Counted from the stretch's first letter, positions 9,432 to 17,485 are shown. The stretch: 40,695 bases of DNA from Planctomycetota bacterium (GCA_029259745.1 JAJDEO010000046.1:1-40695); one strand, 5' to 3'. Notes: generated from the sequence alone by a model not told the origin. Made by a program: numbers and translations.

Positions 9432-10977
9432 ACTGCGCTGGCTCGAGATCCGTCAACTGTTCGAAGACGCCGTCGAGCTCGGCGACGACGCACGTCGGCA
9501 GCTCCTCGATGATGCAGCCCACGACGCCGACATCCGCGCCTCCGTCGAGCAGCTTCTGCGCCGCGCCGACGACACCGAACCCACACACCGACTCGACCAG
9601 ACGGCCGTCGACCTGCTCGAGCCGTCCCGCGTCGGTTTGCCCGAAGATCTCGCCGGACTCACCCTCGGGGACGACGTCTTCCTGCAGCGCATCTCGTCGG
9701 GCGGCATGGGAGACGTCTATCGCGGAGAGCGACACGTGGGTCGCACGCGCCGCCCCGTCGCACTCAAGGTCCTCAAGCGCGAACTCGATCACACGTCGCT
9801 GCTGCGCCGCTTCCACCTCGAGCAGGAGAGCCTCGCAGCTCTGCGCCATGCGAACATCGTGAGCTTCGTGGATGCCTGCCGGCTCGACGACGGGCGCCCG
9901 GTGCTCGTGATGGAGTACGTCGAGGGCCAGCCGATCACGTCGTGGTGTCAAGCGCACGACACGACGGTGCGTCGGCGCGTCGAACTCGTCGCAGACACGG
10001 CGCGCGCCGTGCACTTCGCGCACCAGAACCTGATCCTCCACCGCGACCTCAAGCCGAGCAACATCCTCGTCACCGACGGCGGGGTCCCGAAGCTGCTCGA
10101 CTTCGGCGTCGCGAAGATCCTGCACCCGACCACGCATCTTCCCGACGATGCGACGGACGCCACGCGCGTCCCCCTGTCGCTCGCCTACGCGAGCCCCGAG
10201 CAACTCGCCGGCGAGCGCGTGTCCGTGGCCACCGACGTGCACGGCCTCGGGTTGGTGCTCTTCGAACTCCTGACGGGCGAGCGCGCGTTCGCCGTGCGCG
10301 CAGCCAAACGCCCGGCCGTGAGCGAAGCCGCCGCGCGCAACAACGAGCGTCTGGCACCGCGCGAGCGTCGACGCCTCGCACGCGAGCTGCGCGGCGATCT
10401 CGATGCGATCGTCGACAAGGCGCTGGAGCCCGACCCCGAGCAACGCTACGCGTCGGCCGACGCCCTCGAGCGCGACCTACGCCGCTGGCTCGACGGCGAT
10501 GCGATCTCGATCCGGTCGGCGAGCGTCATCGATCGTGCACGGACGATCGCTCGTCACCGACCCTGGCTTGCGGCCGGGCTCGCGGCAATCGTCCTGTTCG
10601 TCTGCGCCGCGTGGCTCGGGACGTGGCTCGAGAAGCAGCGGGCGCAGGCCGAAGCCTCGCGCGGTTGGGGTGCCCACGCCCAGGCCCGCGTCGCCACGAC
10701 GTTCCTCGCCGAACTCCTCGTCGACGGTTCGATCGACGCGACGTCGGCCATTGCTACGCTCGACTGGACAGCGCTCGACGCGCGTATCACCGAAGAGCTC
10801 GGACACCTGCACGAGTCGGAGGCGCTCGTTCGCCTCGCACTCGGCCGCCTCGCCCTCGAGCACGACGCACTCGACATCGCGGCCGCGCACCTCCGCCGCG
10901 CGCTCACACTCTCCGGCGCACTGAACCAGAACGACACCAAGCGCGCGCGCGCACTCCTCGAACAAGCCGAACGCTGA
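9421..10977 (+). CDS. Membrane Ser/Thr protein kinase coupled to ECF sigma factor
   Basis: 518 residues. An N-terminal helical region (1-75, often found in such kinases) precedes a Hanks-type kinase domain (about 80-350): glycine loop SSGGMGDVY, catalytic lysine 116 in VALKVLK, HRDLKPSN at 207-214, DFG at 227-229, and YASPEQ activation-segment end. A transmembrane helix follows at about 378-400 (LAAGLAAIVLFVCAAWLGTW), then a short helical C-terminus, partly TPR-like (LALGRLALEHDALDIAAAHLRRAL), probably outside the membrane. All catalytic residues are present, so it should be active. GGAGG at 9407-9411 lies inside the sigma gene, indicating translational coupling. Its sensor part is far shorter than that of the second kinase at 17558-20932. 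Confidence 0.93.
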   Translation: MTPELRWLEIRQLFEDAVELGDDARRQLLDDAAHDADIRASVEQLLRRADDTEPTHRLDQTAVDLLEPSRVGLPEDLAGLTLGDDVFLQRISSGGMGDVYRGERHVGRTRRPVALKVLKRELDHTSLLRRFHLEQESLAALRHANIVSFVDACRLDDGRPVLVMEYVEGQPITSWCQAHDTTVRRRVELVADTARAVHFAHQNLILHRDLKPSNILVTDGGVPKLLDFGVAKILHPTTHLPDDATDATRVPLSLAYASPEQLAGERVSVATDVHGLGLVLFELLTGERAFAVRAAKRPAVSEAAARNNERLAPRERRRLARELRGDLDAIVDKALEPDPEQRYASADALERDLRRWLDGDAISIRSASVIDRARTIARHRPWLAAGLAAIVLFVCAAWLGTWLEKQRAQAEASRGWGAHAQARVATTFLAELLVDGSIDATSAIATLDWTALDARITEELGHLHESEALVRLALGRLALEHDALDIAAAHLRRALTLSGALNQNDTKRARALLEQAER

Positions 10978-11043
10978 GACGACCGTCACCGCGGGTGACG
11001 AAGTCTGCGCGCCGGCCGTTCGAGGTCAGTTGAACTGCGAAAA

Positions 11044-11997
11044 TCAGGCGTCGTGACGCTCGAGGATCGCGTCGGCGCGTCCGGCCGTGGCCGTGTCGGG
11101 GTACTTGCGCACGATGCCGTTCAGCGACTTGATCGCCTTGTCGAACTTGCCGTCGCGCCAGTAGCCCATCGCCTTGACGTACTTCGCGTGGGCCTCGATG
11201 TCGTCGTGCGCTGCGTCGTCAGCCTGGATCTCTTCGAGCTGTGCCGCAGCCTCCTGCGCTGCCGGGATGCCCTCGAACATGTCGACGATGCCTTCGAGGA
11301 TCGCCACGGCCTCGCCGTGCATCTCACCGTCGCAGCACTCCTCGGCCTTCTTCAGCTTCGCGTTCACCATCAGCTGCAGCCGCTCTTGCAAACCGACGAG
11401 CTCGGCCGACTTGCCGCCCTCGAGTTCCTTCTCGATCTCGAGCCACGCCTTGCCGAGGTCCTTCTTGTCGAGATGCTTCGCGACGCGGCTGTACTGACCA
11501 CTGACGTCCGGCAACGCGTCCGTCGTGGCGAGCAACGCCTCGAGCTTGTCGGTCCCGAACTCACGCTCGAAGGCCGCCGGGTGCCCGCGCCAGACGATGA
11601 CACCGTCGGGGTCGATCAGGAAGCTCGTGGGAAAGCCCCGGATCCCGTAGTTGCTCTCTTCCTTCTGCGCGACGGACGCGATCGGGAAGGCCATCTTGAA
11701 CTTCTCGATGTGCTTCGTGACGAGGCTCTTGCCCTCCGTCGTGATCCCGACGACCTTCAGCCCTTGGTCGGCGTACTCCTCGTGCATCTCGTTGAGATGC
11801 GGGATCATCGCGTTGCACGGGCCGCACCACGTACGCCAAACGTCCAGGAACACGACATGACCCTGGAGGTCTGCGAGCGTCGTCGCCTTGTGGTTGAACC
11901 ACTTCCCTTCAAACTGTGGCGCAACGTCGCCGGCATCCATCTGCGCCGCGCTGGTGACTGACATCAAGACGGCTGCTGCGAGCGTGAGAAGTTTCAT
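11044..11997 (-). CDS. TlpA-like periplasmic thiol-disulfide oxidoreductase with helical C-terminal extension
   Basis: 317 residues. Signal peptide MKLLTLAAAVLMSVTSAAQ, then a thioredoxin/redoxin domain (about 22-175) with the redox motif WCGPC (Cys58, Cys61) and a cis-proline segment FPTSFLIDPDG. Such enzymes reduce or shuffle disulfides in exported proteins. The remaining 140 residues are helical and repeat-like (KAMGYWRDGKFDKAIKSLNGIVRKYPDTATAGRA), resembling TPR, and could hold substrate. GGGGAAG stands 9-15 bases before the ATG. It offers a useful internal comparison with the UGA-interrupted redoxin at 13595-14989, which carries UGA-A-G-C where this one has C-G-P-C. Confidence 0.92.
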   Translation of the reverse strand: MKLLTLAAAVLMSVTSAAQMDAGDVAPQFEGKWFNHKATTLADLQGHVVFLDVWRTWCGPCNAMIPHLNEMHEEYADQGLKVVGITTEGKSLVTKHIEKFKMAFPIASVAQKEESNYGIRGFPTSFLIDPDGVIVWRGHPAAFEREFGTDKLEALLATTDALPDVSGQYSRVAKHLDKKDLGKAWLEIEKELEGGKSAELVGLQERLQLMVNAKLKKAEECCDGEMHGEAVAILEGIVDMFEGIPAAQEAAAQLEEIQADDAAHDDIEAHAKYVKAMGYWRDGKFDKAIKSLNGIVRKYPDTATAGRADAILERHDA

Positions 11998-12280
11998 CGT
12001 GGGATCTTCCCCTTCGGTGAACAGGTGTCGAATGCAGACGGCTATTATGCCCTAGGAGCGCGGAGTGAAGAGCATTTCGTCACGGCAGCCCTCGCTGAGT
12101 TGATCTCTGCGTTGCCAGAACTCGACGAATCCACCGATTCGCGGGCACCTGGCCTGTCTCGACCACGAACTCGCGGCGGGCGATGCGCGCGCCAAACGCT
12201 GCGCCCACATGCTCCTGCACGTGTTCTCGACGGCTTGGTGGCGCGGGCCTCCATCTCGCACGCGTTCGAATGGTGACGCC
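11998..12280. promoter_or_regulatory. Divergent promoter region between tlpA-like gene and BamE-like pair
   Basis: Non-coding stretch of 283 bases. On the minus strand CATAAT (12049-12044) is a fair -10 element about 50 bases before the TlpA-like start, with CTTCAC about 15 bases further upstream as a weak -35. The same patch read on the plus strand is TATTAT. I see no coding signal in the 12025-12276 open frame: it has no family resemblance and no ribosome-binding site. Confidence 0.35.
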
Positions 12281-12925
12281 ATGACACGCTCCTCGAACCT
12301 CTCGCTCGTTGTCGGCGCCACGATCGGCGCGGTCTGCCTCGCAGCAGGCTTCGTGCTTGGTTCGACGTCCACGGCGCCCCTCCCAGCCAGCGATTCGACT
12401 TTCGATGACGTGGCGTTGCGGGCGCAACTCGACGAGCTCCGACGCGCCGTCCAAGCACTGGCGCGGGCTCGAAGTGAGCCATTGAAGGCTGTGGGGACAT
12501 CGGTGCCGACGAAGATCCCCGTCGAGTCGACACCGGCTCCACCGGGCGACGAGAACATCGCTGACAGCTTCGACGACGTGGCCGCGGCGCTCGCAGCACT
12601 GACGGCACGCATCGACGCACTCGACGTGGCGTTGCCAAAACCGCTTCGCCCGACGGACGAGCACGGCGTACCGAGCGCGCGCAAGCCGATGGACGTCAAT
12701 CGCATCGGCGCGCTTCTCACGGGCGACCGCGGCGACGCGTCGCGCCTGCTCTCGTTCAACACCTACGCGCAGGTCTACGATCAACTCGGAAGCCCGAGCG
12801 CGGTCTACAAGCCAGAGAGTCGACCGCTCCAGTGGATCTACAAACCCGGCGGCGCGTGGGGCAACAAGCAGATCTTCCTCGAGTTCCACGACGGATTGGT
12901 CGTGAACGCGATAGCGATCAACTGA
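12281..12925 (+). CDS. Membrane-anchored protein with BamE/SmpA-like C-terminal domain (paralogue 1)
   Basis: 214 residues. One N-terminal hydrophobic segment (LSLVVGATIGAVCLAAGFVLGS, about 6-28) anchors or exports it; then a charged, heptad-like helical linker (LRAQLDELRRAVQALARARSEP) and an Ala/Pro-rich spacer. The last 60 residues (YAQVYDQLGSPSAVYKP to LEFHDGLVVNAIAIN) have the pattern of a BamE/SmpA-like fold: helix with a G-x-P turn, W-x-Y strand, then a strand ending in DG. The start at 12281 is preferred over the frame opening at 12209 because the hydrophobic segment follows it directly and GGTGAC lies just upstream, as in paralogue 2. Role unknown; outer-membrane or envelope assembly is a guess from the fold. 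Confidence 0.82.
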   Translation: MTRSSNLSLVVGATIGAVCLAAGFVLGSTSTAPLPASDSTFDDVALRAQLDELRRAVQALARARSEPLKAVGTSVPTKIPVESTPAPPGDENIADSFDDVAAALAALTARIDALDVALPKPLRPTDEHGVPSARKPMDVNRIGALLTGDRGDASRLLSFNTYAQVYDQLGSPSAVYKPESRPLQWIYKPGGAWGNKQIFLEFHDGLVVNAIAIN

Positions 12926-12946
12926 CAACATTTCATGGGTGACACG

Positions 12947-13588
12947 ATGACAAACTCCGCCACGTCGACCCTCCTCACGGGCGCAGCGATCGGCGCCGTG
13001 TGCCTCGTGGTCGGCACCATGATCGGCTCGTCCCTCGCGACACCGGCGGCACCCACCCTCGGCGACGCGGTCGACACCAGCGTCGAGAACCGGCTGCGCG
13101 CACTCGAACGCAACGTCGAGTCTCTCGCGCGACGCCGCGCCGACCCGTTGATCGTCGAACGCGACATGCGGAGTGAAACCACTGCTCCCGTCGAGGCCGT
13201 GCCACAGCCGCTCACGCTCGAGAGCAGCGCGAATCTCGCACCCGACCTGGCCCAGCTCGCCGCGCGCATCAACGCACTCGAACAGATCGGTCCACGCACG
13301 ACCGCACTCCGCTCGCTCGACAGCAATGGCATGCCGAGCGAGCAGCGTCCACTCCAAGCGGAGCGCGTCCTCGAAATGCAGAGCCTCTCGAAGGACGACC
13401 TCAACGCGACGCTGGTTTTCATGACCCGCGAGCAGGTCTATGCGCTGCTCGGAACGCCGACGACAATCGATTCACACGACACGAGCGTCACGTGGACGTA
13501 CGACACGTCTCCCGGACTCCGCGACCGCCGCCTCCACTTGATCCTGCGCGACGGCACCGTGATCCGGGCCTACGCCACGAACACCTGA
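12947..13588 (+). CDS. Membrane-anchored protein with BamE/SmpA-like C-terminal domain (paralogue 2)
   Basis: 213 residues, built like its upstream neighbour: N-terminal hydrophobic segment (LLTGAAIGAVCLVVGTMIGSSLA), charged helical linker with ENRLRALERNVESLARRRADPL, spacer, then a C-terminal domain reading EQVYALLGTPTTIDSH, VTWTYDTSP, LHLILRDGTVIRAYAT. Position-by-position resemblance (GAVCL, P-S-x-x-P-L/M, QVY-LG-P, W-Y, DG-V) indicates tandem duplication. An earlier ATG at 12935 is in frame, but the conserved GGTGAC-N3-ATG context shared with paralogue 1 points to 12947. Twenty-one bases separate the two genes, so they are probably co-transcribed. Convergent with the redoxin gene, six bases away. 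Confidence 0.82.
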   Translation: MTNSATSTLLTGAAIGAVCLVVGTMIGSSLATPAAPTLGDAVDTSVENRLRALERNVESLARRRADPLIVERDMRSETTAPVEAVPQPLTLESSANLAPDLAQLAARINALEQIGPRTTALRSLDSNGMPSEQRPLQAERVLEMQSLSKDDLNATLVFMTREQVYALLGTPTTIDSHDTSVTWTYDTSPGLRDRRLHLILRDGTVIRAYATNT

Positions 13589-13594
13589 CGAAGC

Positions 13595-14989
13595 TCAGAG
13601 CGTGATCTCGATGTCGCGGCGCAGGTAGATGCAGATGCCGACGTCTTCCTCGCAGGCGTGGAAGAAGAGCGTGGCGTTGACCGTGTGACCGCTGCCGGCG
13701 AGCGACGTGCCCTCCGGTGCGCGCAGCTCGACGTCGAACGCTCGGTCTTCGTCGGAGATCTCGACGGGCGGAAGGCGCCCGCGTTGTCCCGCCGGAAGAA
13801 CCTCCACATCGTCGTCCGTCGACTCCACCCACAGCACGGGCGGCTCGACCTCGTTGTTCCAGTGGATCTTCTCGCCGGGGCGCGCCGTGACGTGCAGGCG
13901 CAGGACGTGATCGCGACCGGCCGTGTCGGGCACCACCGAGACGACGACGTCGAGCCACGAGCCGTCATCGAACGGAACTCCCTCGTCGGGATCGGGCGAC
14001 TCCGTGATCTCGACGGTCTCGGGACTGCGACCGAGGCGCTCGGTGCGCGAGAGTGACACCGGCAGCTCGACGGGTTCGTCGCCGCGCGCCGTCACTTCGG
14101 CTGTCGCCCTCGCAACCCAGTCGTAGAACGGATAGGGCTTGTCGAGCAGTGGGCCGTACTGCTGGATGCGCCGCCGCCAGATGTACTGACTCGGGTCGCG
14201 CGCCAGGGCCGCGGACCAGTGGTCGACCGCCGCCTGGAAGTCGGTCGCCTTGCGCGACTTGCTGTCGTGACGCATGCGATGCGCGACGCCGAGACGGAAG
14301 TGCGAGACGGCGTCGTCGGGGTACCGGGCGACGTGCGCCGTCAACGCGTCGACCGCTTCGCCGACGTGCTCGGCGCCGCGCCAGAGCAGCTCACTGAGCG
14401 CGAAGACGACGCGCGCATCCGTGCGTGAGCCGTCGACGAGCCCGAGCTGCGCAACCTCGGGGAGACGCTCACGGTCTGTGCTCGGAGACGCCTCGACGAC
14501 GTCCCGCTCACCCTTCGCAAACGCCTCGGCGCTCTGCGGGCTCGCGCGATCGGAGACGAGCACGCCGTACTCATCGACGAGCATCATGCGCGGCACGACC
14601 TTGCTGCGCGTGACGTTGAACGGGTCCCAGAGGATCGGGAAGTCGAGGCCCTTCCACTGCGCGAACAGACGGCAGCGATCGGGGTGTTGCTCTTGCGTGA
14701 TGCCGAGCACGACGAGGTCGTGATCGCGGCGCCAGTCCTTCGTGAGCTCGTGCCAGACCGGCACGTGTTGGCGACAGCCCGCTCACCAGGAGGCGAACTC
14801 GATCAACAAGACGCGCTTGCCGCGGAAGTCTGCGAGGTCGATCGTCGCGTCGCGTTCGATCGTCGGGAGGCGCAGCGGCGGGTAGGCCTCGCCGACGACG
14901 GCGGGTCGGCCGATGTCGACTCGGTCGTCGAACGCGAAGGACGCCGTGGCGAGCACGAGGGCTGCGATGGCGAGCAGAGCGGGGCGCAT
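13595..14989 (-). CDS. Candidate selenoprotein: exported thioredoxin-fold protein with W-Sec-A-G-C motif and DsbD-alpha-like C-terminus
   Basis: One frame of 464 residues if TGA at 14785-14783 is read as selenocysteine (Sec69). Signal peptide MRPALLAIAALVLATASFA; redoxin domain (about 25-180) with DFRGKRVLLIEFASW before the UGA and AGCRQHVPVWHEL after it, so Sec replaces the first Cys of CxxC and Cys72 is the resolving residue; VVPRMMLVDEYG supplies the cis-proline strand. A helical region follows (DPSQYIWRRRIQQYGP, about 270), then a beta-rich domain whose end, HACEEDVGICIYL, resembles the disulfide segment of the DsbD alpha domain. A SECIS-like hairpin lies at 14765-14749. Other genes here use UGA as stop, so the code is standard. 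ATG 14989 is chosen for the signal peptide; the frame opens at 15031. Alternative: a pseudogene from a Cys-to-stop change. Confidence 0.85.
14749..14765 (-). promoter_or_regulatory. Candidate bacterial SECIS hairpin
   Basis: On the coding (minus) strand, CGUGCC (14765-14760) pairs perfectly with GGCACG (14754-14749) around the five-base loop GGUCU. The loop begins 23 nucleotides after the UGA, within the 16-37 range known for bacterial SECIS elements, and has G in its first two positions as the SelB-binding rule requires. The loop resembles AGGUCU of Escherichia coli fdhF. GAGC spanning the UGA can also pair with GCUC at 14747-14744 as a lower stem. Folding was done by eye. Confidence 0.78.
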
Positions 14990-15046
14990 GGAAGTCTCGA
15001 GTGGGGTGACGTGCGCGGAAGATCGTCGCACGTCATGCCCTGCTCG

Positions 15047-16768
15047 TCACGGCCCGGACACGGCAGACGAGAGCGCGGGGTCGCCGCCGGGCATGAGCTG
15101 GCGACGGGCCGTGTGCTCGACGTCGCCGGCGGTGGGCACGCGGACGGCGAGCGCGCGTTCCATGGCGTAGGCCTCGAGCGGAAGGACGTTGCCGCGCAGG
15201 GCTTCGGCGAGGGCGCAGCGCGTGGCGTCGTCGAGCGAGGAGACGATGGTGTCAATGTCGTGCAGCACGCCTGAGCACGGCGGTGCGAGGAGGCGCTGGC
15301 GGTAGCCCCAGCCGAAGCCACGCGCGAGGGCCTTGCGTTCGCAGGCGGTCAGAGCATCGCACTCGAGATCGAACTCGGCGGAGCGGCACCAGGACATCCC
15401 CCGTCGCATGCCGTGCCCCTCGAGCACCGCGAGCCGCAGCGGCTCGGGCAAGCGACGCTCCGCGCGGGCCTCGCGCAGTGTCGGCGTCGCGAGACCGAGG
15501 CCGTGGGCCCAGGCGCGCGCGTCGAGCGCCGTGAACCCACCGAGCAGCACCTCGATGTCTACGTCAACATCGACGGCACGACGACCGCGTTCGGTGACGT
15601 GCAGCAGGCGCGCCTCGCGCGACAGGGAGTCGAGGTCGTCGTCGAGCGTCGCGAAGGGCAGCGCGTAGCGCAGCGAGCGGAAGCGGGCATCGCCGCGATC
15701 GATGCGCGCGATCAGCGTGGCGACGTCCGTGACGCTCGCGCCGGAAGCCAGCGACGGGACGATGTCGACGAGCGTCCGTTCGTAGCACTCGCCGCGGTAG
15801 GCGACACCACTCGCCTGCGAGGCGCGCACGGCGAGCGTCGTGCTCGTCAACCCCATCGCGAGCGCGACGACGAAACCGCCGACAGCGATGCGGCGGCGCG
15901 TGCCGGAAGGCTCGGCCGCGGCGCCGGCGACCGCCGCCGCGACGAGAGCGATCGCGATGAGCGCGGACAGTCCCGCGAGCTGCGGGACGATGTCCGAGGG
16001 AAAGCTGGCCACCGCGCCCGGTACGACGACGAGCGGCGCGAAGGCAGCCCAGCGCCGCAGGCCTGTCGCGGCGACGAACACGAGGAAGGCGAACGTGACG
16101 ACACCCAGGAGGTTCGGCGTCGGCAGCGTCCACGTCGAGACAGCGTTCAGCCAGAGCGTCGCACTCGCGGCGAGCACGATGCCGAGACTGAGCGCAACGA
16201 GGTATGCGCCGGGGCGCTCGTGCGCGAACGCGGCACGCAGCACGACGAGTCCCATGCAGCAAGCAAGCGCTTCGGGCGGAAAGGCGATCGATGCGCCGGA
16301 GATCGCGCCGAGCGCGAACACCGACGCCGTTGAGCGCGTGCGCAGACCGACGAGCGTTGCCGCCGTCGCGCAGACCGCGAGGAATGCGACGGGCGGCAGG
16401 GATGTCGCGCCGTCGATCGAGGCCCAGGCGAGGGCGAAAGGCGCCGCGGCGAGGGCGAGCAGGGTCGCCCAGCCGGCGAGGCGTCCCGCGAGGTGCACGA
16501 CGAGGGCGACGAGTACGACGGCTGTCAGCGCGTGCCAGACGATCGGCGCGGCCATCACGGTGGTTGACGAGAGGCCGACGAGACGCACGAGCCCGTCGAT
16601 CATCGCCGTCTCGGCGGAGGACTGCGCTGGCTGCAACGTGGCAATGTCGATGCCGTCGAGCCGCGCCGCTGCGGCGCTCCCCGCGCGCAGCGCTGCCGTG
16701 CCCCATGCATCGTGCTGCGCAAGCGCCACCGGCACACGCGCACCGGCCACGACCGCGCCCGCGAGCAC
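15047..16768 (-). CDS. Polytopic membrane protein with cysteine-containing C-terminal domain, function unknown
   Basis: About 573 residues from a GTG at 16768; the frame stays open to 16870, overlapping nnrE, but that part does not look protein-like. Roughly nine hydrophobic segments lie between residues 1 and 335 (for example WHALTAVVLVALVVHLAG, WATLLALAAAPFALAWA, AYLVALSLGIVLAASATLWL, LAGLSALIAIALVAAAVAG). Arrangement and the QHDAWG/QPAQSSAE region after the first helix vaguely recall GT-C glycosyltransferases, but I cannot identify the acid motif with confidence. The last 230 residues are soluble and contain several cysteines (MSWCRSAEFDLECDALTACERK, LLAPPCSGV). It sits between nnrE (23 bases) and the candidate selenoprotein (57 bases) on the same strand, so the three may be co-transcribed. 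Start uncertain. Confidence 0.72.
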   Translation of the reverse strand: MLAGAVVAGARVPVALAQHDAWGTAALRAGSAAAARLDGIDIATLQPAQSSAETAMIDGLVRLVGLSSTTVMAAPIVWHALTAVVLVALVVHLAGRLAGWATLLALAAAPFALAWASIDGATSLPPVAFLAVCATAATLVGLRTRSTASVFALGAISGASIAFPPEALACCMGLVVLRAAFAHERPGAYLVALSLGIVLAASATLWLNAVSTWTLPTPNLLGVVTFAFLVFVAATGLRRWAAFAPLVVVPGAVASFPSDIVPQLAGLSALIAIALVAAAVAGAAAEPSGTRRRIAVGGFVVALAMGLTSTTLAVRASQASGVAYRGECYERTLVDIVPSLASGASVTDVATLIARIDRGDARFRSLRYALPFATLDDDLDSLSREARLLHVTERGRRAVDVDVDIEVLLGGFTALDARAWAHGLGLATPTLREARAERRLPEPLRLAVLEGHGMRRGMSWCRSAEFDLECDALTACERKALARGFGWGYRQRLLAPPCSGVLHDIDTIVSSLDDATRCALAEALRGNVLPLEAYAMERALAVRVPTAGDVEHTARRQLMPGGDPALSSAVSGP

Positions 16769-16791
16769 GGCGAGTCCGGCTGATTCACGGG

Positions 16792-17439
16792 CTAGTCCCG
16801 CGCGCGTCTCCGCTCGGCGATCCACGTCTCGGCCTCCACCACCGGGAAGCCGATGTCGACGGCCTCCCATTCCCGAACCACTTCGGGTCCGCGGCCGACG
16901 AAGAAGCCGGCCTTGGGCCCGACGAACGTGAGCACGAGGTCGGGTCGAACGACGACACCACCCTCGGGATCACTCGCGGTCGCGCCGACGACCTGCCCAG
17001 TCGTCGCACTCAACCCCGAAGGAACATCGATCGAAAGCACCGCGGCATCGGACGCGTTGACGGCTTCCACCGCCTCACGCGCCGCACCGTCGATCGCCCG
17101 CGAAAGACCGACACCGAACAGCCCGTCGACGACGAGCGTCTCGGCATCGAGCGACGGCATCCCGTCGCCCGCCAGTGGCCGCGTCTCCACGACCTCCAGC
17201 CCGGCCTCGCGCAGGTGACCAGCGGCCACCACGGCATCTCCACCGTTGTTCCCCGGCCCGACGAGCAGGACGACGCGCCCCAGCCCACGCTCGCGACACA
17301 TCGCAAGCGCAGCCTCGGCCACGCGCAAACCGGCAACGGCCATCAGCTCCGGGATCGTGAACCCACGCTCCTCGACGAGCCAAACGTCCATCGCCAGCGC
17401 CTCCTCGGCGGTCCAGCGAACTGCTGTGAGCTTGTCCAT
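16792..17439 (-). CDS. nnrE: NAD(P)H-hydrate epimerase (YjeF N-terminal domain)
   Basis: 215 residues. Interconverts the R and S epimers of damaged NAD(P)H hydrate so the dehydratase can repair it. Motifs: VGPGNNGGDAVVAAGHLR (residues about 60-77, nucleotide/phosphate loop), VVDGLFGVGLSRAIDG, LSIDVPSGLSATTG, and a final LTFVGPKAGFF segment. Length equals the epimerase domain alone; the C-terminal ADP/ATP-dependent dehydratase (NnrD), often fused, is absent here and must be elsewhere. ATG 17439 follows a 118-base gap, so the gene probably has its own promoter and may lead the run nnrE, membrane protein, selenoprotein. Confidence 0.93.
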   Translation of the reverse strand: MDKLTAVRWTAEEALAMDVWLVEERGFTIPELMAVAGLRVAEAALAMCRERGLGRVVLLVGPGNNGGDAVVAAGHLREAGLEVVETRPLAGDGMPSLDAETLVVDGLFGVGLSRAIDGAAREAVEAVNASDAAVLSIDVPSGLSATTGQVVGATASDPEGGVVVRPDLVLTFVGPKAGFFVGRGPEVVREWEAVDIGFPVVEAETWIAERRRARD

Positions 17440-17467
17440 CTGCCCAGCCTCACATCCGCTTGCAGTT

Positions 17468-17485
17468 TATCCCAGGCCCGGGATA
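17468..17485. promoter_or_regulatory. Perfect inverted repeat upstream of nnrE
   Basis: TATCCC at 17468-17473 and GGGATA at 17480-17485 form a six-base inverted repeat around AGGCCC, 29 bases before the nnrE start codon and in the 118-base gap between it and the end of the large kinase gene. It could be an operator for nnrE or a weak terminator-like hairpin. It is short enough to arise by chance. Confidence 0.25.

Noticed and set aside
12025..12276. 83-codon open frame upstream of the BamE-like pair
   Set aside because: No ribosome-binding site, no motif, and it covers the promoter-like AT patch.
14783..15031. Two separate genes (82 and 389 residues) instead of one redoxin
   Set aside because: Both lie in the same frame and the thioredoxin fold is split at its active site; readthrough of UGA as Sec explains it better. 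A pseudogene is the remaining alternative.
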